DNA from: Bacteroidales bacterium
GTDB lineage: Bacteria; Bacteroidota; Bacteroidia; Bacteroidales; F082
Direction: 5' to 3'
Assembly (NCBI GenBank): GCA_017395365.1
Contig: JAFPUN010000010.1
Location: 1 to 56,214, forward strand
Length of the DNA stretch: 56,214 bases
The position numbers were made by a program, and so were the translations under genes. The stretch's first letter is position 1; the number at the start of each line of letters is the position of its first letter. The notes beneath the pieces are model-generated. The model had not been told where the DNA came from. It searched no databases and was given only the letters and a program-made list of their open reading frames with translations. Positions 1 through 8,181 of the stretch are shown here, in pieces.

Positions 1-1
1 G

Positions 2-604
2 GATTTGCAGGAATTCACCACCTTGTATGACCTCACTGCCGAAGCTGGTGACGAATGGGAAATCAAGGTGGGCACGGAAAGCGTTACAATGCATGTGGAT
101 ATGGTGGAATACCAAGAACTCAACGGACTTAATATCAGGAAACTGCGCATAAGTGACGAAAACGACCTTTTCAGCGGCGACATCTTGTGCAGTTTCGGCC
201 ACATGACCAATTTCTTCCCCGAACGGCTGATGAACCGTAACAGCAATTTCGATGTGAACGGATTGCGTTGTTTCTGGGTAGAAGACGCCTTGCTTTACCA
301 TAATGATGACGAGGACTGCGATGCCATCTATAGCGAGATTCATGGTGTTGATGAGGACGGCCCTTCGACGGGCTCAGGGACCTTCATGGTCTATCCCAAT
401 CCTGCGAATAACATCCTGTTTGTAGAGACGGTGTGCACACCGTCTCTACCAGACCAAACCTACCGCATCACCAACCTGATGGGACAAACCTTGCTCACTG
501 GCAACATTTCGGCAGAGACCCAACAGATTGACATTACCAATCTACCCGCTGGGATGTATTTCATCAGCGTGGGCGAAACGACACTGAAATTCGTGAAACG
601 ATGA
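2..604 (+). CDS. 3' part of a secreted protein with T9SS C-terminal sorting domain (partial)
   Basis: The reading frame is open to the left edge, so the true start lies outside the window. The last ~72 residues form a type IX secretion sorting domain: YPNPANN near residue 130, a middle strand with NLMGQTLLTG, then LPAGMYFISV and a basic end (KFVKR). Family knowledge says such a domain directs export through T9SS and cell-surface attachment or release. The upstream ~120 residues show no domain I recognise. Two palindromic repeats lie in frame: 359-382 encodes GPSTGSG just before the sorting domain, and 422-449 encodes ETVCTPSL inside it. The stop overlaps the next start as ATGA, so the two genes are probably translationally coupled. 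The function of the passenger domain is unknown. Confidence 0.8.
   Translation, partial: DLQEFTTLYDLTAEAGDEWEIKVGTESVTMHVDMVEYQELNGLNIRKLRISDENDLFSGDILCSFGHMTNFFPERLMNRNSNFDVNGLRCFWVEDALLYHNDDEDCDAIYSEIHGVDEDGPSTGSGTFMVYPNPANNILFVETVCTPSLPDQTYRITNLMGQTLLTGNISAETQQIDITNLPAGMYFISVGETTLKFVKR
359..382. repeat. Family A palindromic repeat, in frame in the 5' partial CDS
   Basis: The core CCTTCGACGGGCTCAGGGAC matches elements at 2872, 6071, 19224, 25232, 45184 and 50124. Here it encodes GPSTGSG in the linker before the sorting domain. The copy at 45184 inside alpha-2-macroglobulin is read in the same phase and also gives DGPSTGSGT. Confidence 0.75.
422..449. repeat. Family B palindrome (GTAGAGACG...CGTCTCTAC), in frame
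   Basis: A perfect 28-nt palindrome, GTAGAGACGGTGTG followed by its reverse complement, lies inside the sorting-domain coding sequence. Its outer arms match the elements at 6910-6983 and 14170-14196. It adds about nine residues to a domain that normally has none at this place. Confidence 0.75.
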
Positions 605-1950
605 AACCAAAAACCATAATCATCAGCGTGTTTCTGGCGTTGGCAATCCTCGCGGCCTGCCATGACGAGACTTGCTACTTCCGACAGGCGGAGGCTGGCC
701 TTGAACAAGGACGCCAGCACATCGCCGACAAGCAGACGGAGGCCGCCGCACAAAGTCTGAGCCAGGCCCTGCTCGCCATCGACCGATGCGACCCGACGAA
801 GACCGAGGTGCAACGCCTGAAAGGCCTTATCGAGGACAACCTCGGTTTCGCCTATTGGAAACACGAACTGTTCGACGAAGCCCTGCCCCTCCACACCGAC
901 GCTGCCCATCTGTTTCGCAACTTGGGCAACGACACATTGTTAATGAACGCATTGCGCAATTGCGGTCGCACTGCCGCCTCTATGGGCGACATCGACGCGG
1001 CACAACAGCACTACGATGAAGCCTTGCAACTCGCCAAGACACTGAACAACAAAACCATGGAGCGCGAACTGCTTTTGAATTCGAGCCTTGACGTGCTGAT
1101 GGTCAAGGAAGACTATGGACAGGTGATAGAACGTGTCGGCCAAGCCTTGGCTCAAGGCGCCGATGCCGACGCTTGCCACCTGACCTTGGGCTTGGCACAT
1201 TACTATCTGTCGCACGACAGCCTCGCCATCGTCCATCTCAACGAGGCCACCCACAGCGACAAGGCGGGTGTCCGCATGTCGGCCTACCAAAGCCTCAATT
1301 ACCTCTACCAGTTTGCCGGCGACTACCAAAAGGCACTTGAATGTCACGAGCTGTTCAACGAAAACATGATGCAAGCCGACCGTGAGCATCGTAGCGAACA
1401 AATGCAGCACATCAAAGCGGATTATGACCTTCAGATGCAGAAAAACAACCTCGAAGCCGAGCAAAAACTGAAAAGCCTCTATCTCTACCTCATCCTCGGA
1501 GGCTTGGTCGTGGCCTTGGCAATAGTATTACTCCTCCTGCGACAAAAAACACTCAATGCCAAGTTGAAAGCCGAGGAGATAAAGAACCAACTAGAGCTGG
1601 AATTGAAGAAAAACAAGGTGTATGTGACCGCCCTCGCCCTCACCGAGCAAATCACCGCCTCGACCCTCGACTTCAACCTGAAGGAAAACGAATGGGATGA
1701 CTTCGTGACGCTCATCGACAAGGTCTACGGCAACTTCACGAAAAGGCTGATGGAAAAATATCCCACCCTCACCAAGAGCGACCTGCAAATCTGCTGCCTC
1801 ACCAAGCAAGGCTTCAGCAACCAGGTCATCTCCATCCTAATGAACCTGCAAACCAACAGCTATGCACGCCGCAAGTCGCGCATCAAGCAGGAAAAGATGA
1901 ACGGTTTGGAGGACGAAAGAAGCTTCGAGGAAATCATTGATAGCTTGTAG
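601..1950 (+). CDS. TPR lipoprotein with transmembrane helix and C-terminal HTH-like domain
   Basis: 449 residues. The N-terminus is a lipoprotein signal ending AILAAC with Cys20 as the lipidation site. Residues ~30-280 are tetratricopeptide-like helices. A single transmembrane helix (LILGGLVVALAIVLLLL) spans ~296-314, followed by a short coiled coil and a C-terminal segment (~387-430, LTKSDLQICCLTKQGFSNQV) that resembles a LuxR-type helix-turn-helix. This architecture is common in Bacteroidota and is thought to be sensory or regulatory, with TPRs outside and the HTH inside. DNA binding is inferred. A related gene sits at 23202-25358. The start overlaps the previous stop by 4 nt. Ligand and target are unknown. 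Confidence 0.75.
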   Translation: MKPKTIIISVFLALAILAACHDETCYFRQAEAGLEQGRQHIADKQTEAAAQSLSQALLAIDRCDPTKTEVQRLKGLIEDNLGFAYWKHELFDEALPLHTDAAHLFRNLGNDTLLMNALRNCGRTAASMGDIDAAQQHYDEALQLAKTLNNKTMERELLLNSSLDVLMVKEDYGQVIERVGQALAQGADADACHLTLGLAHYYLSHDSLAIVHLNEATHSDKAGVRMSAYQSLNYLYQFAGDYQKALECHELFNENMMQADREHRSEQMQHIKADYDLQMQKNNLEAEQKLKSLYLYLILGGLVVALAIVLLLLRQKTLNAKLKAEEIKNQLELELKKNKVYVTALALTEQITASTLDFNLKENEWDDFVTLIDKVYGNFTKRLMEKYPTLTKSDLQICCLTKQGFSNQVISILMNLQTNSYARRKSRIKQEKMNGLEDERSFEEIIDSL

Positions 1951-1972
1951 CCGATGGTTGATGCTTTTTTGC

Positions 1973-2003
1973 AGGAGATTGCGGATCAAGTCCGCAATGA
2001 CTC
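1973..2003. repeat. Family C palindromic repeat (GCGGATCAAGTCCGC)
   Basis: GAGATTGCGGATCAAGTCCG followed by CAATGAC lies between two convergent genes. The same core is found in frame at 24949-24978 and in longer intergenic forms at 17040, 42975 and 50558. Its hairpin may end transcription from both sides; that role is inferred. Confidence 0.7.
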
Positions 2004-2034
2004 CTTTGAGTCAAGCCTGTCATGTGCCATAGGT

Positions 2035-5000
2035 TTACCTCACATTCGCCTTCAAGCGGTCAGCAATCATCTTCTTCAATTCGAAATACATCTGCTCCGT
2101 GTCGTTACGCTTGTTGGGCTTGTATAGGTTCGGGTATTTGCAGCCTTCGAGCTTGTATTCCAAATTGTTCAAAGGACCTGAAATCATCAGTCCAAGACGC
2201 ACGGGCAAGGGCGACTGCGTCACCGAGAGATGGTATTCGCCATTCTTGTCGAGCTTCATGCGGCCGTCGACGGTCACTTTGTACTTGCCAATGGCAATCT
2301 GCGAAGGCCACAAGTCGATCTCATCCTTGAAAGCGGTGAGTTGCACATCGAGGCTGTCGACACGATACTGGCCATTGGTGCTGATGTCTAACATGTCGGT
2401 AATCTTCGTGAAGGTGAATTTGTCCTTGACCGTCAAGTTCTTGCCTTCAATGTCGGCAGCAGCCCTCAAGGTCGAAATCTTGGGTTGGTAGTTCGAGGTG
2501 AGTCTGGTCTCGGCCCCAATGTGGAACTCGGCTTGACCGTCGAAGGTCTTCAGCATAGGCACCAAGGTGTCGATATAGGGTATCATCGTCAGCAGGTCGT
2601 TGATCTGCACCCGCAGCAAGTGGAAGTCCATGGCGAGGTAGAGGTTGTTCTTGCGCGGCGACTGGTAGAGTGCCGTCAGCTGCATCTCGGCAGCCTTGTT
2701 GGTGAAGCCGATTTCACGCAAGATGAGCGTGCCGTCCTTCACCGTCATCGTGCCGTTGAGGTTGTTCAAGTCGAAGTTGTCATACAAAGCCTTCTTCGTG
2801 TTGAGAACGAAATTGAAGTCGATGCCTTCGGGCACCATGAAGGGGTCATCGGTAGTGTTTTCGGTGACGGTCGCTTCGACTCCTTCGATGGACTCAGGAA
2901 CCGAAGGCTCAGCGTCCGAATGGCCCAAACCGCTAGTCAAATCCAAGATCTCGTTGATGTCGGCAAAATTCGAGGTGAGTTGCATCTCACCCTTCATCAA
3001 GTTCTTGTGATCCTCAACCCACTCTTTGATGCCAATGACGCTGCCTTGCAGGCTGAAGTCTGACTTGCCAAGACGGAAGGTGCTCTTCTTGAAGTCGAGT
3101 TCGTGCGAGTTGAACAAAAAGTCGATGTTACTGATCTTGATGTCTTCATCGATGCCGTCGACCTGGACAACGGCATTGCCCAAGGTGAAGTCTGCCGATG
3201 GATTCCAGCGGTTCAGGAAATCGGTTTTTTTCTTGTTTTCATCCACCGAGGCATTCACCTTCAGCGTATTGCTGTTCAAAGCAAAGTCTTTGCCCTTCTT
3301 GGCTACGATGTCCTTACCATCCAAGGTGATGCGCGCGTTTAAGCGCTTTGCATTTTTCTCTGGCGTAGTCACGAAAGTGAGGGCAGGCGCATCGAGATGG
3401 GCCGTTACATCGTCATAAACCACATCCAACTTGCTGAAATTCAAAGCAGCATCCAAAAGCATCTTTTCGAAACCGCCTTTGAAGTTGTCGGCCGACAACT
3501 TGATATCAGGACTCTTCATGTCGGCCTGGATACCCTTCCCTGCTTTGGCTTGCAGCGTTTGCGAAGCCAAGCTGACATAGGCCCCCTTGCGACCTTTCCC
3601 TTTGGCCGCGGCAGGCAGGGTCAAGCCGACATTCAACAAAGGCGAAGTCACATTGATGGTGTCCATATCGAAGGCGAAATCCTTGATCTTCAAGGTACCA
3701 TTGGCTTTCAGACGATTCAGGTTATAGTCGTCCAACGACTTCATCAATTGGTCGACGGTGAAGTTTGTCGCCAAGTCGAGGTTAGTGCGACCATTGAGTT
3801 TCATTTTCTTGGGCAGGAAACCCTTGATGTCGGTCATCGGCACATCACCCTTCACCTTAAGTTTCAGCCCGATGTCACCCAACAAATCGTCCACCAAGCC
3901 ATCGGCAGTGAAGCTGCTGCGGTTGAATTTGGCATTCATCGCGTTGACCGTCACACTATTGGCTGAGGAGTTCAAATCCAAGTCCAAATCGGCATCCAGA
4001 TTGATTTCAGTCAAAGGATAAGGCAAACTCGGCACATTCACCATCGCATTGTCGGTCAGGATTTTAGCCGAAATCAGAGGCATCAGGCTGTCGTTGTAGG
4101 TACCTACCACCACCGCATCCTTAACACGCATCTTTCCGGCATAACCGATGCTGTTGAGGCGTTTTTGCAGTTTTTCAGGAAGGTAGGCCATCACGTTTTC
4201 GATGTCCAAAGTGTTGGTAAACAGATTCACATCAAGTTCAATATCCTTATTTTCAAGTATTTCCGCACTCCCTCTTACCGTAATCTCATATTGATTCAAA
4301 CCAATATCCCAATCGTCGAAATGAGCCTTCTTACGAACCATATCCAAATTCAAGTAGGCATCCAAATTCAAGGTGTCATGCTGAAGATAGTTTTCCTTGA
4401 ATGCGAAACTTACGTCGGGCGTATGGAGCTCAAAAAGGCAGTCTAGGATTTCTTTCTGTTCCAGGGTACCGTCAAATTTCAACTCCAAACCGTTGATTGC
4501 CAAATCAATGTCATTCATCCGCAACGACAGTGACAAAGCCTCCAGTCCGAGCTCCGCATCAATAGTATCATTCATCATCGACCCTTCCAAGTCGAGATTG
4601 AAACCATGGGCTTGAGCTGTCATCTTATTGCGGTCATCAGTATAGAACAAAGTGGAGTTTTTCAGTTTTACTTCCTCAATATCAACGAGATAATCGAAGG
4701 AAGAACTTGTTGTGTCATTGTCCTTTTTTGCATTGAACACGTCGAGGTTGGAGTTGCCGATGGAATCCGTATAAAGGTTGACGAAAGCATCTTCGAGGAT
4801 GCATCTGCGCACCACTATTTCTTTCTCCTTCAGGAACTTTTTCGCATCGACCACCACGATGAGATTGTTGATGTTGGCCAACGTATCAGACGGCGAACCC
4901 GCCATCGGGTTGATGAGGGCGACATTCTCTATATCAATACCCACATTAGGGAAGGTCTTGAACAGTGTGAGGTCTGCCTTACCCAACTCCATCTCGCAAG

Positions 5001-5145
5001 TGATGAATTCCGGGGCATATTTCTTCACCATCTTGGTCAGTCGTCCCGATGAGGTGACCATGGCCACGGCGATGCCAGCCACGATGAGTATCAGCCCCAC
5101 AAGCGAAGCCAAAACAATGCCGGTGATCTTCAGTGCCTTTTTCAT
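2035..5145 (-). CDS. AsmA family protein
   Basis: 1036 residues. A single N-terminal transmembrane helix (~8-30, GIVLASLVGLILIVAGIAVA) is followed by a long, beta-rich domain with many short hydrophobic/polar alternations, typical of the AsmA/TamB/YhdP group. The C-terminal third (LRAAADIEGKNLTVKDKFTF onward) matches the AsmA C-terminal region. AsmA-like proteins are anchored in the inner membrane, span the periplasm and are implicated in lipid transport to the outer membrane; that role here is by family. It is the last gene of a minus-strand operon, 2 nt after the lipoprotein gene. A family A repeat (2872-2902) is read in frame, giving VPESIEGVEAT in a low-complexity linker. Confidence 0.8.
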   Translation of the reverse strand: MKKALKITGIVLASLVGLILIVAGIAVAMVTSSGRLTKMVKKYAPEFITCEMELGKADLTLFKTFPNVGIDIENVALINPMAGSPSDTLANINNLIVVVDAKKFLKEKEIVVRRCILEDAFVNLYTDSIGNSNLDVFNAKKDNDTTSSSFDYLVDIEEVKLKNSTLFYTDDRNKMTAQAHGFNLDLEGSMMNDTIDAELGLEALSLSLRMNDIDLAINGLELKFDGTLEQKEILDCLFELHTPDVSFAFKENYLQHDTLNLDAYLNLDMVRKKAHFDDWDIGLNQYEITVRGSAEILENKDIELDVNLFTNTLDIENVMAYLPEKLQKRLNSIGYAGKMRVKDAVVVGTYNDSLMPLISAKILTDNAMVNVPSLPYPLTEINLDADLDLDLNSSANSVTVNAMNAKFNRSSFTADGLVDDLLGDIGLKLKVKGDVPMTDIKGFLPKKMKLNGRTNLDLATNFTVDQLMKSLDDYNLNRLKANGTLKIKDFAFDMDTINVTSPLLNVGLTLPAAAKGKGRKGAYVSLASQTLQAKAGKGIQADMKSPDIKLSADNFKGGFEKMLLDAALNFSKLDVVYDDVTAHLDAPALTFVTTPEKNAKRLNARITLDGKDIVAKKGKDFALNSNTLKVNASVDENKKKTDFLNRWNPSADFTLGNAVVQVDGIDEDIKISNIDFLFNSHELDFKKSTFRLGKSDFSLQGSVIGIKEWVEDHKNLMKGEMQLTSNFADINEILDLTSGLGHSDAEPSVPESIEGVEATVTENTTDDPFMVPEGIDFNFVLNTKKALYDNFDLNNLNGTMTVKDGTLILREIGFTNKAAEMQLTALYQSPRKNNLYLAMDFHLLRVQINDLLTMIPYIDTLVPMLKTFDGQAEFHIGAETRLTSNYQPKISTLRAAADIEGKNLTVKDKFTFTKITDMLDISTNGQYRVDSLDVQLTAFKDEIDLWPSQIAIGKYKVTVDGRMKLDKNGEYHLSVTQSPLPVRLGLMISGPLNNLEYKLEGCKYPNLYKPNKRNDTEQMYFELKKMIADRLKANVR
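2872..2902. repeat. Family A repeat, in frame in the AsmA gene
   Basis: GCTTCGACTCCTTCGATGGA and flank matches the reverse complement of the intergenic copy at 6071-6100 with a few changes. On the coding strand it gives PESIEGVEAT in a linker between domains. Confidence 0.65.
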
Positions 5146-5147
5146 GC

Positions 5148-5549
5148 TTATTCGACCTTTGTGAAATAATGTGCCATCCCGTAATCGTCTTTATAAATCA
5201 ACTCATTGGCATTGAGCGAAGTAATGGTATATAGTTTCGGGACTATGATAAAAGCACCCACATGCTCATGCTTGAGCGTAGCACCTGTCAAGGTCCACTT
5301 AAAGAGCTGGGCTTCTTCCTCTGTCACATCGTCGCTCACATCCCAAGTGGTGCCATTCACATATACCGTATCGCCATTCGGCAGGACACGCTCGATAGGC
5401 GAGTCATAATAACGCTCAAAGACAGAACCTTCTTGCCATTTGCCATACAGCATGGAAGCATCATAATGGATCACTGGAGGCTTTTTGTGACAAGCGCCAA
5501 GGCTCAAAACAAGAAACAGGAACAGTAAAATATGAAGGTGCTTTTTCAT
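5148..5549 (-). CDS. Small lipoprotein, lipocalin-like candidate
   Basis: 133 residues with a lipoprotein signal (LVLSLGAC, Cys20). The start of the mature part (LYGKWQEGSVFERYY) has the 'GxW' look of the lipocalin-like domains frequent in Bacteroidota, but I cannot assign it firmly. It sits between a Nudix hydrolase gene and asmA in the same orientation with 15 and 2 nt gaps, so it is probably co-transcribed and may act at the outer membrane with AsmA. Function unknown. Confidence 0.65.
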   Translation of the reverse strand: MKKHLHILLFLFLVLSLGACHKKPPVIHYDASMLYGKWQEGSVFERYYDSPIERVLPNGDTVYVNGTTWDVSDDVTEEEAQLFKWTLTGATLKHEHVGAFIIVPKLYTITSLNANELIYKDDYGMAHYFTKVE

Positions 5550-5564
5550 CGGTTTGATGTTTGT

Positions 5565-6014
5565 TTACTGGTTTAGTTTTCCTTTTATCTCATGGTTTGA
5601 AAGGGCTTTATGTAAGATTATTTCATGATCGAAGGCCAGTTGTGGCAATTGGTCCAAGGCAAACCACTGCGCCTTTGCCGCATCGTCGCTTCCTTTGGCT
5701 TGCTGATCCGTGTCATCGAAGCCCCAAAAGGCGATGCTGATGGTGCGATGACGCGGGTCGCGGTCGGGAGCCCCGAAGGCATAGAGCTGATGCAAGCTGA
5801 TGCCTGTCAGTCCAGTCTCTTCCTGCAATTCTCGTGCCGCACAGGTCTCCAAATCCTCCTCCATCTCCAAAAATCCACCAGGCAAAGCCCAACAACCCTT
5901 GAAAGGCTCGTTGCCCCGCTCGATGAGCAGCAAGTTCCAAACAGAATCTATCTTTTTGAATATCAAACAATCAGTAGTCACACAGGGACGCGGATATTTA
6001 TAAGTAAAACTCAT
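5565..6014 (-). CDS. Nudix hydrolase
   Basis: 149 residues. A perfect Nudix box spans residues 47-69: G47, E53, then RELQEETGL with R61, E62, E65, E66 and G68, the Mg-binding and catalytic signature for hydrolysis of nucleoside diphosphates linked to X. The upstream strand VWNLLLIERGNEPFKGCWALPG is typical of ADP-ribose/NADH pyrophosphatase-like or NrtR-like members, but no DNA-binding domain follows, so a housecleaning pyrophosphatase is the likeliest role. The substrate cannot be told. It is first in an operon with a lipoprotein and asmA, behind a TATTTTTG box at 6032-6039. Confidence 0.88.
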   Translation of the reverse strand: MSFTYKYPRPCVTTDCLIFKKIDSVWNLLLIERGNEPFKGCWALPGGFLEMEEDLETCAARELQEETGLTGISLHQLYAFGAPDRDPRHRTISIAFWGFDDTDQQAKGSDDAAKAQWFALDQLPQLAFDHEIILHKALSNHEIKGKLNQ

Positions 6015-6031
6015 GGCATTTAGATTTTCTG

Positions 6032-6039
6032 CAAAAATA
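6032..6039 (-). promoter_or_regulatory. -7 box TATTTTTG of the Nudix-lipoprotein-asmA operon
   Basis: This matches the Bacteroidota -7 consensus TAnnTTTG, ending 17 nt before the Nudix ATG. It is back to back with an identical box on the other strand at 6052-6059, making a divergent promoter pair. Confidence 0.6.
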
Positions 6040-6051
6040 AGATTAATTTTC

Positions 6052-6059
6052 TATTTTTG
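6052..6059 (+). promoter_or_regulatory. -7 box TATTTTTG of the nitrilase-family gene
   Basis: This is the same consensus box on the plus strand, mirrored with the one at 6032-6039. The leader it would produce carries the family A repeat at 6071-6100. Confidence 0.6.
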
Positions 6060-6070
6060 CGAAAAAATCA

Positions 6071-6100
6071 GGCTCCTGAGCCTGTCGAAGGAGTCGAAGG
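6071..6100. repeat. Family A repeat in the 5' leader of the nitrilase-family gene
   Basis: CTCCTGAGCCTGTCGAAGGA and flank. It lies 12 nt before the ATG, so a hairpin here would sit next to the ribosome entry site. It is the only family A copy in the window clearly outside an ORF. Confidence 0.7.
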
Positions 6101-6112
6101 ACCGAATTGTCT

Positions 6113-6907
6113 ATGAACAATCTTCATGTAGCTTATATCCAAGCCGACCTCGTTTGGGAGGATAAAACCTCTAATTTACATCGTTTCGGCCAGTTGCTTG
6201 AACAGGTGCAGCCTGGCACCGACCTCATCCTCATGCCCGAGACCTTCACCACGGCCTTCCCCGTCGACCCAAAACGCTTTGCCGAAAAAGAAGACGGCCC
6301 CACGATGCAATGGCTACGCGAACAAGCCCAAGCCAAGCAAGCCGTCATCGCGACCACCTTCCCTATCGAAAAGGACGGACATTACTTTAACAGCCTCGTA
6401 TGGATGCGCCCCGATGGCACCTACGAACTCTATTTCAAGCGCCACACCTTCACCATGGGCGGTGAGGATAAGTTGGTGGAACGCGGTGACAAACAGCTGA
6501 TTGTGGAACTGAATGGATGGCGCATCAAGCCGATGGTATGCTACGACATCCGATTTCCAGTGTGGGCCAGAAACCGCTATGCTGACGGACAATATGAATA
6601 CGACTTGGCCTTCTATCTCGCCAACTTCCCCGATTCGAGGATGGTGGTTTGGAACACGCTCTTGGTGGCCCGCGCCATCGAGAACCAAGCCTATTGGATG
6701 GGTGTAAACCGCATCGGCGAAGATGCCAACGGCCTGCATTACAGCGGTGAGTCGCAGGTCATCAATGCCCGGGGCGAGGTCATCTCAAAAGCAGAGCCTT
6801 ACCAAGAGGCTGTGCTGCATTGCACCCTGGATTACGAAAAGTTGGTGCGCTTCAGACAGAAGTTCCCCTTGGGACCGGATTGGGATAGATTTAAGATCAT
6901 ACAATAA
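6113..6907 (+). CDS. Carbon-nitrogen hydrolase (nitrilase superfamily, omega-amidase type)
   Basis: 264 residues from the ATG at 6113; a TTG two codons earlier is less likely. The catalytic triad is visible: E43 in LMPETFTTAF, K109 in LYFKRHTF and C143 in MVCYDIRFP. The sequence resembles YafV/Nit2 omega-amidases, which hydrolyse 2-oxoglutaramate or 2-oxosuccinamate and act in metabolite repair. Length (about 260) and motifs agree with that family; the exact substrate is inferred. The protein is cytoplasmic with no signal peptide. A perfect 26-bp inverted repeat follows directly (6910-6983), separating it from tadA. Confidence 0.88.
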   Translation: MNNLHVAYIQADLVWEDKTSNLHRFGQLLEQVQPGTDLILMPETFTTAFPVDPKRFAEKEDGPTMQWLREQAQAKQAVIATTFPIEKDGHYFNSLVWMRPDGTYELYFKRHTFTMGGEDKLVERGDKQLIVELNGWRIKPMVCYDIRFPVWARNRYADGQYEYDLAFYLANFPDSRMVVWNTLLVARAIENQAYWMGVNRIGEDANGLHYSGESQVINARGEVISKAEPYQEAVLHCTLDYEKLVRFRQKFPLGPDWDRFKIIQ

Positions 6908-6909
6908 TC

Positions 6910-6983
6910 TTGTAGAGACGCGATTCATCGCGTCTAAAATAATCAATAAAATTAAGGAGACGCGATGAATCGCGTCTCTACAA
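6910..6983. repeat. Family B double palindrome: perfect 26-bp inverted repeat with 22-nt spacer
   Basis: The left arm 6910-6935 (starts TTGTAGAGACGCGATTCATC) and right arm 6958-6983 are exact reverse complements, and each arm is itself palindromic around CGCGAT-ATCGCG. The spacer is AT-rich. It could form a stable hairpin ending upstream transcription, 3 nt after the nitrilase-family stop and 9 nt before the tadA start. The same arm occurs in frame at 14170-14196. Confidence 0.85.
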
Positions 6984-6992
6984 ACAAACACA

Positions 6993-7433
6993 ATGATTTC
7001 CGTTTTCTCCGACGAATATTACATGAAACAGGCCTACCAAGAGGCCCAGCAAGCCCTTGAGGCCGACGAAATCCCCATTGGAGCCGTGGTGGTGTGCAAC
7101 AACAAGATTATCGCCCGCGCCCACAACCAAACCGAAACCCTCAACGACGTGACCGCCCACGCCGAGATGCTCGCCATCACCGCAGCGGCCAACGCTTTAG
7201 GCGCCAAGTATTTGGACGAATGTACGCTGTATGTCACCTTGGAGCCCTGCCCCATGTGTGCCGGCGCACTTTGCCATTCCCATATTGGAAAAGTGGTTTG
7301 GGCTGCCGACGACCCGAAAAACGGCTTCTCACGCTTCGGCAACATGCTGCATCCCAAAACCAAAACCGAAAGCGGCGTGATGCACGACGAATGTTTGTCG
7401 CTACTGACGGAATTTTTCAAGAAGAAACGATGA
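6993..7433 (+). CDS. tadA: tRNA-specific adenosine deaminase
   Basis: 146 residues. The zinc deaminase signature is complete: H56-A-E58 in VTAHAEMLAI and PCPMC with C86 and C89. TadA converts A34 to inosine in tRNA-Arg(ACG), needed to read CGN codons. Length and the N-terminal YYMKQAYQEAQQALE helix fit bacterial TadA. The start is an ATG 9 nt after the right arm of a large inverted repeat; no Shine-Dalgarno sequence is seen. It stands alone, with the next gene carrying its own promoter box. Confidence 0.92.
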   Translation: MISVFSDEYYMKQAYQEAQQALEADEIPIGAVVVCNNKIIARAHNQTETLNDVTAHAEMLAITAAANALGAKYLDECTLYVTLEPCPMCAGALCHSHIGKVVWAADDPKNGFSRFGNMLHPKTKTESGVMHDECLSLLTEFFKKKR

Positions 7434-7493
7434 TTTCTGCGCAAAACTTCCCATTCTGCGCAACATCATTGGCCATTTTGACAGCAAAAACGG

Positions 7494-7501
7494 TAATTTT
7501 G
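7494..7501 (+). promoter_or_regulatory. -7 box TAATTTTG placed for a (nearly) leaderless transcript
   Basis: The box ends 5 nt before the ATG at 7507. With the usual spacing, the start of transcription falls 1-2 nt before the start codon. Confidence 0.5.
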
Positions 7502-7506
7502 CCGCC

Positions 7507-8181
7507 ATGATTGGAACCCGTTTACTCATTGTTTCTATCATCGTCGTGTTCGTGATCGCCTTTATCATCACGATGCTGCTGCTGAATGCCAATGCTAAGA
7601 AAATCATTGACACCAATTCGAAGTTGGTGGAAAACCAGAACAAATTGCTGGAACAGAATAGGTTGCAAGAAGACGACAAAGCCGACCTGAAGAAACGCAT
7701 CGACGAATTGGAGGGGCAGCTGAGTCAACATGTTTCGGAGGAAGTGAAGTCGTTGCAGGCAGAGACACGACAACGCCGCAAACACATCGAACTGACCGCC
7801 GACATGGATGATGCGGCCTTGATGGCTTGGCTCGACCAAGAAATGGAAAAGACGCACCTTTACACCAATACCAACCTTACACTCAAGACCTTAGCAAACA
7901 CCTTCGGCCTGACGCAGCGTCGTCTTGCCGCGTTGTTCAAGAACCATCCGAAATATGCCAACTTAGGCGACTACCTCAACGAGAAACGCTTCATATTGGC
8001 GTGTCGGCTGCTGCGCGAGCAACCCAACTGGACCATCGAAGCCGTTGGAAAGGAAGCGGGATTCGGAGGGCGCAGAACCTTCCAAATGGAAGTGAAGCGC
8101 AGGCTGGGCATCACGCCCTTGCAGTACCGTCAAGGCGCGGAAAGCGTCATTTCCCTGGAAAACACTGAGACTTCAGATTAA
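7507..8181 (+). CDS. Membrane-anchored AraC-type transcription regulator
   Basis: 224 residues. Residues 6-27 (LIVSIIVVFVIAFIITMLLL) form one transmembrane helix, ~33-98 a charged coiled coil, and ~120-208 an AraC-type double helix-turn-helix (LKTLANTFGLTQRRLAALFK ... GKEAGFGGRRTFQMEVKRRLG). The end of the HTH domain, ITPLQYRQG, is classical. AraC proteins activate promoters; here the sensor is a membrane helix plus coiled coil with no ligand domain, so it may respond to an envelope partner. Its stop overlaps the end of a convergent gene by 9 nt. Targets are unknown. Confidence 0.82.
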   Translation: MIGTRLLIVSIIVVFVIAFIITMLLLNANAKKIIDTNSKLVENQNKLLEQNRLQEDDKADLKKRIDELEGQLSQHVSEEVKSLQAETRQRRKHIELTADMDDAALMAWLDQEMEKTHLYTNTNLTLKTLANTFGLTQRRLAALFKNHPKYANLGDYLNEKRFILACRLLREQPNWTIEAVGKEAGFGGRRTFQMEVKRRLGITPLQYRQGAESVISLENTETSD

